Source of the DNA: Flavicella sediminum
GTDB taxonomy: Bacteria; Bacteroidota; Bacteroidia; Flavobacteriales; Flavobacteriaceae
Assembly (NCBI RefSeq): GCF_006381105.1
Contig: NZ_VDET01000001.1
Location: 62,001 to 126,000, forward strand
DNA: 64,000 bases
Direction: 5' to 3'
Shown: positions 20,137 through 28,205 of the stretch, piece by piece
Layout: every line of letters starts with the position of its first letter
Numbering within the stretch: the stretch's first letter is position 1
Program-made: the position numbers and the translations under genes
Notes under the pieces: generated by a model
What the model was told of the DNA's origin: nothing
The model's database searches: none
The model's input: the letters and a program-made list of their open reading frames with translations, nothing else

Positions 20137-21366
20137 ATGGGAAAGATACAACCAAAAACAAATCTAAAAATGTCTGTAAATAGAATCATTAAAATACTAT
20201 GTATAGTAAGTGTAATAAGTTTGTGTTCGTGTGGGGCGACTAAATCGGAATTTAAGATAAGCGACAGCACTAGCTTTAAATCAAATACTACATTGCCTAA
20301 ATTCAGTTGGGATACAACACCTATGTATTACCATTTTGGTGATATTGATCGTGTTTTAAAGCCGGAAGAAGTAAAATTTATATCTGACAGAACAGATTTT
20401 ATTTGTATTGAAAAATCACATGCATACAACCAACTGGGTGACCAAGTACTAGGAACAAAGCATGAAGTGGAAGCATTTCATAAAATCAAGCCCGGGACTA
20501 AAGTTTTGTTTTATTACAATTCCTATTTGGCATGGCCTTATCCTAGTTTTAATAAGAATTTTACCCCAGAAGGCATTGTTGAAAACCCAGAATTAGCCAA
20601 GTTCCTATTTGTCAATCCAAAAACCGGCAAATTAAGAACAAAATCGAAGCCCGCATTTTCGTACTATTTTGATGCTTTGAATCCAGATTTCCGAAAATTT
20701 TGGGTAGCCTCTGCAGTTGAAGGAATAAAAGTTTCAGGTGCCGATGGTATTTTTATTGACCGCATGAATGTGGGCTTGAATTCAGATTATCCTAACGATC
20801 AATTGGTTGAAATAGCAAAAGCCAAAGGGGAAATGATGGCTGAACTGAAAAAACAAATGGGACCGGATAAACTATTGATAGGAAACAACGCGGCTAGAAC
20901 CAAAGAGGTTTACCCTCATTGCGATGCTTTCTTTTTTGAACATTATAATAGCAGTGTTACCAATAAAGAAAATTTACTCGAAGAATGGAACGATATGCTT
21001 AGAATTGCGAAAGATGGAAAAATATCCATTTACCGTTTCGGAGCAAAAGGCAAGGGGAAAACCGATATCACAATTGGAGCAACAGGTGTCAGTGGGATTG
21101 AAGAAAAATCAAAAAAACAATTGGAGTTTTACCATGCTTGCTACCTAATTGGTGCACAACCATACTCGTATTTTCAATGGAATTGGGGGTGGAATTTGGC
21201 CGATGGAAACTTGGTAGATTATCCGGAGTTGACAAAACCACTAGGAAGTCCAAAGGAAGCCTTTAAAAGAGTAAATCCAGAAGGTTGGGTGTTTACGCGT
21301 GAGTTTGAGCATGCCAGTGTTTGGGTAAATACCGAGACAAGAAAAGCGAAAATAACGTGGAAATAA
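20137..21366 (+). CDS. GHL15-like putative glycoside hydrolase lipoprotein
   Basis: A 409-residue product from the ATG at 20137; the ATG at 20170 is equally possible and gives a textbook lipoprotein signal with LCSC (Cys21 in that numbering). The rest has a TIM-barrel-like pattern resembling the hypothetical glycosidase family GHL15: TKVLFYYNSYLAWPYP, GADGIFIDRMN, LLIGNN, DAFFFEHYNSS, and a C-terminal segment WVFTREFEHASVWVN. Asp/Glu residues at strand ends (FIDR, FFEH) are candidate catalytic residues. Members of this family often occur in PULs, but I know of no assigned activity that I can safely transfer. It lies between GH95 and GH172, so it probably handles another side group of the same oligosaccharide. 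Confidence 0.75.
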   Translation: MGKIQPKTNLKMSVNRIIKILCIVSVISLCSCGATKSEFKISDSTSFKSNTTLPKFSWDTTPMYYHFGDIDRVLKPEEVKFISDRTDFICIEKSHAYNQLGDQVLGTKHEVEAFHKIKPGTKVLFYYNSYLAWPYPSFNKNFTPEGIVENPELAKFLFVNPKTGKLRTKSKPAFSYYFDALNPDFRKFWVASAVEGIKVSGADGIFIDRMNVGLNSDYPNDQLVEIAKAKGEMMAELKKQMGPDKLLIGNNAARTKEVYPHCDAFFFEHYNSSVTNKENLLEEWNDMLRIAKDGKISIYRFGAKGKGKTDITIGATGVSGIEEKSKKQLEFYHACYLIGAQPYSYFQWNWGWNLADGNLVDYPELTKPLGSPKEAFKRVNPEGWVFTREFEHASVWVNTETRKAKITWK

Positions 21367-21417
21367 TTTTTTTCAGAATGAAATAGAAAAAAATGCAACT
21401 CGTAAAGTAAAGGATCA

Positions 21418-23091
21418 ATGGGAAATAAATACAGTCAAATGAAATCAATAAAACTTCTTTTAAATAGTGGGTTTTTAGTGTTTACATTATTCGTAAGTGC
21501 TCAAAATAAAAATGAAATTACCATAGAATCTTTACTAAAGGAAATGGTGAATAGAGATGCTGTAGCACGTTTTCCTACAACTAATTTTAGGTTGAAACAA
21601 GAAAGTAGTTATAATAGAGTCTCTAAAACACCAGAAGAATCAAAAGCTTGGTATAACAATCATGATTATAACAGCAATGAAAAAGATCATAATTTTATTA
21701 GAACCGAAGAAAAAAATGGAGTTAAAGAATGGGTATTGATGGACCATGTTGGACCAGGAGTAGTCGTACGTACTTGGATGCCTTTTTTGAAACCTGATAG
21801 ACCAGATACAGATATTCAAATTAAAATTTATTTAGATGGAAGTACAGAACCTGTTTTAGAAGGCAATATGTTAGGTTTGTTAGATGGTACAGGATTGATT
21901 CCTTTCCCATTAGCACATCAATCTCTAAGATCAGCCGTTTCTTTTTTTCCAATTCCCTATGCCAAAAGCTGTAAAATTACAACAACGGCAATGCCTTTTT
22001 TTTATCAATTTACCTATAGGGCTTATGATGCTTATACACCTATAAAAACCTTTACAAAAGAGGGGTTTAACAAAGCGATTTCCTTAACAAAGGAGGTTGG
22101 GGAATTATTGTTAGCACCTAAAAACACAGAAAAAGGAGAAGCGCTTGTTTGCAGTGCTACATTAAAACCCAATAAAGAAAAATCAGTTAAACTTCCAAAA
22201 GGAAACGCGGCAGTTAGAGAGCTAAGTTTAAAATTAGATGATTATACAAATGCAGAGCTAACCCGTACAGTGGTTTTAAAAATGGAGTTTGATGGAGAAC
22301 CAACTGTTTGGTGTCCCATTGGAGATTTTTTTGGCAGTGGAATTGGATTGCATCCGTTTGAAGGATGGTATAGAACGGTGAGCGAAGATGGAACCATGAC
22401 GTGTAGATGGGTAATGCCTTATCAAAAATCAGGTAAAATATCCGTACTAAATTTAAGTGCTACTTCTGTGAATATAAATTTAAAAGCCGTTATAGGAACT
22501 TGGAAATGGGATAGCGAGAGTATGTATTTTAATGCGGCTTGGAAAGGGCAATATCCTGTAGCGACAAGACCTTTTTCTGATTGGAATTATATAACACTGA
22601 AAGGAAGAGGAGTGTATGTTGGAGACGCTTTAACGGTTATGAATCCCGTAGCAAAATGGTGGGGTGAAGGTGATGAAAGGATTTATGTGGATGGGGAAGA
22701 TTTTCCGTCAATTTTTGGAACTGGAACGGAAGATTATTATGCCTATTCTTGGGGTGGAAAAAGCACCGATTTTTACGAGCACCCTTTTCATGCGCAGCCA
22801 AGAAGCTTTGTGTATAACAAGTTAAATAGAAAAACAACAAAAGAAAAAAGTACGCTAGGTTATAGCACCGAAACAAGAACTAGAGCTTTAGATGGCATGC
22901 CATTTAGCAGCTCCTTAAAATTAGATATGGAAATTTGGAGTTGGACCGATTGTGAAATGGGTTATGGTGTGGGGATGTATTGGTATGGCGACAAGCAAAC
23001 CACATCTAATAGGGTACCCAATAAAAAAGAAGTTATAAATGTGCCGCCACTACCAAAAGAAATTACGGAGCTATTAAAATCGAATAAGTAA
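21418..23091 (+). CDS. GH172 (DUF2961) family glycosidase
   Basis: 557 residues with a signal peptide ending VSAQ; the ATG at 21439 is an alternative start. DUF2961/GH172 features are unmistakable: RFPTTNFRLKQESSYNR at the N terminus, DHVGPGVVVRTWMP, PIGDFFGSG, and KWWGEGDERIYVDGE followed by FGTGTEDYY. Glu417 (GEGDE) and Glu438 (GTEDYY) are 21 residues apart, the same spacing as the two catalytic glutamates known in the family. Characterised GH172 enzymes act on alpha-fructofuranosides and arabinofuranosides, forming oligomers. The substrate here may be another furanose-type or unusual side chain. It follows GHL15 by 51 bp and precedes a sulfatase by 20 bp. Confidence 0.9.
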   Translation: MGNKYSQMKSIKLLLNSGFLVFTLFVSAQNKNEITIESLLKEMVNRDAVARFPTTNFRLKQESSYNRVSKTPEESKAWYNNHDYNSNEKDHNFIRTEEKNGVKEWVLMDHVGPGVVVRTWMPFLKPDRPDTDIQIKIYLDGSTEPVLEGNMLGLLDGTGLIPFPLAHQSLRSAVSFFPIPYAKSCKITTTAMPFFYQFTYRAYDAYTPIKTFTKEGFNKAISLTKEVGELLLAPKNTEKGEALVCSATLKPNKEKSVKLPKGNAAVRELSLKLDDYTNAELTRTVVLKMEFDGEPTVWCPIGDFFGSGIGLHPFEGWYRTVSEDGTMTCRWVMPYQKSGKISVLNLSATSVNINLKAVIGTWKWDSESMYFNAAWKGQYPVATRPFSDWNYITLKGRGVYVGDALTVMNPVAKWWGEGDERIYVDGEDFPSIFGTGTEDYYAYSWGGKSTDFYEHPFHAQPRSFVYNKLNRKTTKEKSTLGYSTETRTRALDGMPFSSSLKLDMEIWSWTDCEMGYGVGMYWYGDKQTTSNRVPNKKEVINVPPLPKEITELLKSNK

Positions 23092-23111
23092 AATAACAAA
23101 CTTTATGTTTT

Positions 23112-24677
23112 ATGATGAATTTTAAAATAAATGCATTTTTGGGTTTGTTTCTTTCCATGTTTTCAATAGTGAGTGGACAAGAAAAATCGAAACAGATAAT
23201 CGACAAGTCATCTAATGGTTTTGTAAAACCTAATATCATTTTTTTAATGACGGATGATCAGCGTTGGGATAATATGGGCTGTTATGGGAAACCAGAATTT
23301 AAAACACCAAATATTGATAAATTGGCCGCAAAAGGAGTGGTGTTTGATAAAGCCTTTTATGCCGTTGCTATTTGTATGCCCAGTCGTGTAACCATGATGA
23401 CAGGGCGTTATAATTCAAATCATAGAGTAGGTTTTGTAGCTCCTGATGATTATACCTTATCGCAAGCAGATTTTGCTAAAAGCTATCCTTCGATACTTAA
23501 AAATGCAGGATACCGAACGGGTTTTATTGGCAAAGTAGGGTTTACAGTCACAAAGGAAGCAACCCGCCCAAGTACGCCCAAAGAGCATTATTACAAAGAA
23601 CAGTTGGGTAGTGTCTTCGATTATTTTGCTGGAACAGAAACCCATGATAGAAATGGCATGATAACTTGGCCTGAAGAAGATCAAGAATTGCGTGAAATTT
23701 TTAATGAAAACAGGGAACTTTCGGGTAGGACTTTAAGAACCGGTAAAGCAATGTTGCATTTTTTAGATACCCAACCAAAAGAACAGCCATTCTGTTTGTC
23801 GGTTAGTTTTTATGCCGTAAAACATGACCAGAATAGAGATGTATTTATGCCTCATTTAGCACAATTTAAAGATACGAAAATGTCGGTGCCACAGAATTGG
23901 GTAGAAGGTGAAAATCCAAATTTGCCTGATGTAGTAAAGGAAAATGCCAGAGGTGTGTATTTGCATAAACAAAGGTCCTCAAAACCAGAACAACATCAAA
24001 GACTTGTACGTCGTTTTGCTACGCAAGGTTATAGTGTTGATGAGCAAGTCGGTTTTTTGGTTGAAAAACTAAAGAAGAAAGGTTTGTTAGAGAATACCAT
24101 TATTATTTATACAAGTGATAACGGTCGTTTTCAAGGTTCACATGGACTTTTTGATAAATGTCTTTTGTATGATGAAGCTGTGAAAGCACCGCTTATAATT
24201 TATGATGGACGTGTGCCAGAATCTAAACGTCAACATCGTGAGGAAGCATTAATTTCTTCTGTTGATATGGCTCCAACTATTGTTTCCATGGCAGGTTTAA
24301 AGGTGCCTGAAAGTATGCAAGGCCGAGATATTAGTCATGTGTTGAGTAAAACACAAGACATGTCTCAGTGGCGGGATGCTGTTTTTATGGAAGACTTATT
24401 TTTGGTTGACATGTTTAAAAAACGATACGCAGTCAATGTTAATGAAATCAATCAAAAGTTGATTAAAGCTAATAAATCATATCGTAGCAGAGGAGTGCGA
24501 ACGGGGCGTTGGAAATATATTGTATACTACGAGCATACCCCCAAAATTGAGGAATTGTACGACACAGAGAAGGATCCTTTGGAACAACATAATTTAGTGA
24601 ATAATTCAGACAATGATGTTGTTTTGAAGAAATTGAGGAAGCAAACTGAAGATTTATATCAAAAGGCGATTCAATAA
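23112..24677 (+). CDS. S1-type sulfatase (formylglycine, CMPSR)
   Basis: 521 residues, signal peptide ending VSGQ (about 23). It has the alkaline-phosphatase-like metal-binding start IIFLMTDDQRWD, the activation motif CMPSR with Cys88 (to be oxidised to formylglycine) followed by MMTGR, and a late metal-binding TSDNGRFQGSHG segment. It should remove sulfate esters from the polymer or oligosaccharides; regiospecificity cannot be read from sequence. It needs a sulfatase-maturing enzyme, which is not encoded in this window. The long insertion around residues 290-320 (KQRSSKPEQHQRLVRR) is family-specific detail I cannot interpret. It is the only sulfatase inside the large operon. Confidence 0.93.
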   Translation: MMNFKINAFLGLFLSMFSIVSGQEKSKQIIDKSSNGFVKPNIIFLMTDDQRWDNMGCYGKPEFKTPNIDKLAAKGVVFDKAFYAVAICMPSRVTMMTGRYNSNHRVGFVAPDDYTLSQADFAKSYPSILKNAGYRTGFIGKVGFTVTKEATRPSTPKEHYYKEQLGSVFDYFAGTETHDRNGMITWPEEDQELREIFNENRELSGRTLRTGKAMLHFLDTQPKEQPFCLSVSFYAVKHDQNRDVFMPHLAQFKDTKMSVPQNWVEGENPNLPDVVKENARGVYLHKQRSSKPEQHQRLVRRFATQGYSVDEQVGFLVEKLKKKGLLENTIIIYTSDNGRFQGSHGLFDKCLLYDEAVKAPLIIYDGRVPESKRQHREEALISSVDMAPTIVSMAGLKVPESMQGRDISHVLSKTQDMSQWRDAVFMEDLFLVDMFKKRYAVNVNEINQKLIKANKSYRSRGVRTGRWKYIVYYEHTPKIEELYDTEKDPLEQHNLVNNSDNDVVLKKLRKQTEDLYQKAIQ

Positions 24678-24733
24678 AAAATAGAACTAAGGCCATTTCA
24701 ATAAAAAAACAAAACACCTAATAGATTCATAAA

Positions 24734-26185
24734 ATGAAAATCAAATCAATTACAGAGAACTTTAAAAATTCTACTTTATTAGTACTAGGACTTTTTCTTT
24801 TAATAGCTATAAAAAGCTATTCTCAAATCACCGTAAATTCTTTGAAAGACTTGCTGCCTTATTTAAAACAAGACAATGTAGAAGTAAAATTAGCTCCGGG
24901 AACTTATTCCATAAGCACTGAAGATGTGGCTAAAGGATTGTATTCAGAAGAGTTGAAAATAAAATCAAAAACGCATGTACTACTTCTTTTTAAAGGAAAT
25001 AATAGTACCTATGATTTTACAGATGTAATTATTAATATAGAAACCAAAGTACATCAAGCTTACGGTAAAAATCAGGTCCATGAACTTCAAATAATAGGGA
25101 ATCAGAATGTACTGAAAAATTTAACCATGGTAGATTTGGGCTCTGTACACGATGCACCAAAAAGAAGAGCTACAAATATTGTAATGGATGGGGCTCATAA
25201 TAGAATTGAAGGTTTTCATGTAACCACAAAAGGATCCTATCCTTATGGATATGGGGATGCTTTTGGAAAGGGAGGAAAGACCGTTATTAAGCATCAAAAA
25301 CACAGTGCCTGTTTAATTCGAGGAGAATCGAATCATCTAAAAAATTCAACTTTTATTCATCGCTCTTATGGACATTGTATTTTTATGCAAGGAGCCAATA
25401 AACCTTTAATTGAAGGCTGTGTGGTAGAAGGAGAAGTTCGTTCAACAGACGCCATGTTGGCTGAGAAAGGCACAGGTACTCCTGCAGATAAGGTGAATTT
25501 TATGACCGTCTGGGGATATAAGCTTCCAAAAGGGTATATGCTAAGTACGGGTGAAGCAGGAATTCGTGCCTATAATGGAGGGGAAACAATTATTGATGGA
25601 AAAACCTATTTTAGAGGGACTTCCAATCCAACTGTTTTAAATTGTACTATAAAATACATGAGAACGGGCGTGACTTTAGCCCATGCTACAGGAAAAACAT
25701 ATATAGAAGGTTGTGTTGCCATTGGTTGTGAAAACGGATTCTCTCTAGGTTCCGGTGACGCTGTAAATTGCAGTGCAGATTGTAGCTATGGCCCCGTTTA
25801 TGCTTCCACCTATGAAACTGACAAAAACTACCATGCAGATATTACCATTTTACCCGCAAGTCATCCGTATTATAACGGGTCTGGAAATGTTGCTTATATT
25901 GGAGGAAGCGGCCATCGAATTACTTTTAAGGGGACTGATGAAGCTGTAAAAGAAGGATTGAAAATAAAAGTAGGTGGAGATAAAAATAATATTCGCCTTT
26001 TACATGGAAACCTACCAAATCAAAATGATTTTAAAGGATTTAGTTTTGAATTGAATAATCAAACAAAATATCCTGTGTTTTTATCAAACAAAAGTAAAAA
26101 TGTACAGGTGAAATCAGAAGGTAAGGTAACTGATTTAGGAAAGAATAATCAGCTAATTCATACCCGTATTTCAACCAAAAAATAA
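24734..26185 (+). CDS. Stand-alone beta-helix protein, paralogue of the 9591 gene
   Basis: 483 residues, signal peptide ending SYSQ (about 31). The beta-helix domain closely parallels residues 27-445 of the lectin-bearing protein at 9591 (TVNSLKDLLPYLKQDN, NSTYDFTDV, GSYPYGYGDAFGKGGK, TPADKVNFMTVWGYKLP). It has neither lectin domain nor sorting tail and simply ends after the helix, so it is probably periplasmic while its sister is on the surface. The pair suggests the same chemistry at two places: polymer outside, oligomer inside. The fold suggests a lyase, epimerase or hydrolase, but no catalytic assignment is safe. It closes the ten-gene run; a hairpin follows at 26221-26256. Confidence 0.8.
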   Translation: MKIKSITENFKNSTLLVLGLFLLIAIKSYSQITVNSLKDLLPYLKQDNVEVKLAPGTYSISTEDVAKGLYSEELKIKSKTHVLLLFKGNNSTYDFTDVIINIETKVHQAYGKNQVHELQIIGNQNVLKNLTMVDLGSVHDAPKRRATNIVMDGAHNRIEGFHVTTKGSYPYGYGDAFGKGGKTVIKHQKHSACLIRGESNHLKNSTFIHRSYGHCIFMQGANKPLIEGCVVEGEVRSTDAMLAEKGTGTPADKVNFMTVWGYKLPKGYMLSTGEAGIRAYNGGETIIDGKTYFRGTSNPTVLNCTIKYMRTGVTLAHATGKTYIEGCVAIGCENGFSLGSGDAVNCSADCSYGPVYASTYETDKNYHADITILPASHPYYNGSGNVAYIGGSGHRITFKGTDEAVKEGLKIKVGGDKNNIRLLHGNLPNQNDFKGFSFELNNQTKYPVFLSNKSKNVQVKSEGKVTDLGKNNQLIHTRISTKK

Positions 26186-26220
26186 GAATTGGGTGTTGTT
26201 TATTTTTAAGTAAAAAACAC

Positions 26221-26256
26221 ACTTTGCTCATTGTTTATTGATTTTATAAGCAAAGT
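26221..26256 (+). other. Hairpin and GC-richer patch after the large operon
   Basis: ACTTTGCTCAT / ATAAGCAAAGT gives an 11-bp stem with one mismatch around a 14-base loop, without a T-run. It is followed directly by a GC-rich patch (GTCGGCGCTGCGTTCC, 26255-26270) that stands out from the AT-rich surroundings. It may be a degenerate repeat or an imperfect terminator. Confidence 0.35.
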
Positions 26257-26285
26257 CGGCGCTGCGTTCCTTATTTCGGTATATA

Positions 26286-26312
26286 ATTCATATTAATTGG
26301 ATGATAGTTTAT
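26286..26312 (+). promoter_or_regulatory. Direct-repeat operator, copy 2 (unit 26378)
   Basis: Cores ATTCAT (26286-26291) and GTTTAT (26307-26312), 21 bp apart, each preceded by ATA. A -7-like TAGTTTTA (one mismatch to TAnnTTTG) lies at 26335-26342, 22 bp after the right core. The sulfatase start codon is 65 bp downstream. Confidence 0.65.
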
Positions 26313-26377
26313 ACGAATGTTTCTGTTGTTACAGTAGTTTTATAAAGTAGAAACTCAATAAAAACAGAAATATAAAT

Positions 26378-28201
26378 ATGAAATCGTATACATTTTATAT
26401 CGGAATAATAGTAAGCACCTTATGTTTAATATCGTGTCAGTCGGGAGATAAAAAGACTTCAGTAAAAGCAGACCAACCTAACGTCATACTTCTTGTAGTA
26501 GATGATCAAGGTTATGGAGATGTGGCAAGTCTTGGAAATAAAATTATTAAAACGCCAAATATAGATGCCTTACATGCAAAAAGTGCACGATTTACAGATT
26601 ATCATGTAAGTCCCACTTGTGCACCTACTAGAGCTGCATTAATGACAGGGCATCATTCAAATAGAACAGGAGTTTGGCATACTGTAAATGGTCGTTCACT
26701 TATTTTAGAAAGAGAAACCACCATGGCGCAAGTGTTTAAAGATAACGGTTACAGTACCGGTATTTTTGGAAAATGGCATTTGGGAGACAACTATCCGTTT
26801 CGTCCGCAAGACAAAGGTTTTGAAGAAGTATTGGTACACGGTGGTGGAGGTATTGAGCAAACTATGGATTATTGGGATAACGATTATTTTGATGATATGT
26901 ACTGGCATAATGGAAAATTAGAAAAGTATGAAGGTTTTTGTACGGATATTTGGTTTGACAATGCAAAGTCATTTATAGGAAAGCAAAAAGACAAACCATT
27001 TTTTTGTTATTTATCTACAAATGCTGCTCACTCCCCTTATTTTGTTGCTGATAAATATTCAGATCCTTATAAAGAGAATGTGGATGTTCCCAATGCAGCT
27101 TTTTATGGTTTAATAGCCAATGTTGATGAAAATATTGGAAAGTTAGTAGCTTACCTAGAATCTATAAACCTAAAAGACAATACCATAATTATTTTTACAA
27201 CCGATAACGGTACTGCCAAAGGAGCCAAGGTAGAAGGACATCGTTTGGATGGATTTGTAGTGAAAGGAAATAACGCAGGTATGCGTGGTATCAAAGCAAG
27301 TATGTATGAAGGTGGCCACCGAGTACCGCTTTTTATTCATTGGAAAGACGGTGGGATTACAACGGGTAAAGACATTCATGAATTAACGGCGCATTATGAT
27401 ATTTTTCCAACTTTGGTCGATTTGTGCAAACTGCAGGTAAAACAAAAAATAATTTTTGATGGAACGAGTTTGGTGCCTTTAATTAAAGGAGATAACAAAG
27501 ATTTTAAAGATAGAATTGTTATTACCAACTCACAACGAGTGGAAGTCCCAGAACCATGGAGAAGAACAGCGTTGATGCAAGGAAATTGGCGTTTAATTAA
27601 TGGCGAAGAACTGTACGACTTAAAAACAGACCCAGAACAACGTACAAATATTGCAACGCAACATCCTGATAAAATGCAAGAGTTTAAAGAAGCTTATGCT
27701 GCTTGGTGGAAAGAAATAGCTCCAGGGTATTCAGACCAGCCAAGAATTTATATCGGGCATGAAGCTGAAAATCCGACAAACTTATTTTGTCACGATTGGC
27801 ATACGGAAAAGGAAGCCACTCCATGGCATCAAAGACATATTAGAACGGCTTATGTAGATAATGGACATTGGTTGATTTCGGTAGCAGAAAGCGGAACTTA
27901 TACGTTTAAACTTCGTCGTTGGCCAGAAGAAATTCATTTGCCATTAAATGCAAAAGCTCCTGTTCGTCCAGCGTTACCTGGCACAAGTGTTACTGAAAGT
28001 CATAAAAGCAAGTCGTTAATTGTTAAAAAAGCAAGACTTAGAATCCAAGATTTGGAGCTTCGTAAAGAAGTAGATCCGAGTGCAGAATATGTAGCGTTTA
28101 CGCTGAAGTTAAACAAAGGAGAAACAAATCTTAAAACTTATTTTGAGTTAGATAATGGGATAGAAATAGGGGCATACTATGTTCAAGTAGAAAAAATATA
28201 A
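26378..28201 (+). CDS. S1-type sulfatase lipoprotein (CAPTR)
   Basis: 607 residues. The signal peptide ends with the lipobox LISC (Cys20), so it should be membrane-anchored, in the outer membrane or periplasm. The sulfatase core starts NVILLVVDDQGYGD; the formylglycine site is CAPTR with Cys81, followed by AALMTGHHSNR, then GKWHLGD and TTDNGTAKGA. Residues about 450-607 are a C-terminal extension (from PGYSDQPRIYIGHEAENP) with a beta-rich tail absent from the other three sulfatases in the window; it may help substrate binding. The T in the fifth-motif position before Arg (CAPTR rather than CXPSR) still fits the broader formylglycine consensus. It starts its own transcription unit with the beta-helix/CBM6 gene 4 bp downstream. 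Confidence 0.93.
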   Translation: MKSYTFYIGIIVSTLCLISCQSGDKKTSVKADQPNVILLVVDDQGYGDVASLGNKIIKTPNIDALHAKSARFTDYHVSPTCAPTRAALMTGHHSNRTGVWHTVNGRSLILERETTMAQVFKDNGYSTGIFGKWHLGDNYPFRPQDKGFEEVLVHGGGGIEQTMDYWDNDYFDDMYWHNGKLEKYEGFCTDIWFDNAKSFIGKQKDKPFFCYLSTNAAHSPYFVADKYSDPYKENVDVPNAAFYGLIANVDENIGKLVAYLESINLKDNTIIIFTTDNGTAKGAKVEGHRLDGFVVKGNNAGMRGIKASMYEGGHRVPLFIHWKDGGITTGKDIHELTAHYDIFPTLVDLCKLQVKQKIIFDGTSLVPLIKGDNKDFKDRIVITNSQRVEVPEPWRRTALMQGNWRLINGEELYDLKTDPEQRTNIATQHPDKMQEFKEAYAAWWKEIAPGYSDQPRIYIGHEAENPTNLFCHDWHTEKEATPWHQRHIRTAYVDNGHWLISVAESGTYTFKLRRWPEEIHLPLNAKAPVRPALPGTSVTESHKSKSLIVKKARLRIQDLELRKEVDPSAEYVAFTLKLNKGETNLKTYFELDNGIEIGAYYVQVEKI

Positions 28202-28205
28202 ATAG

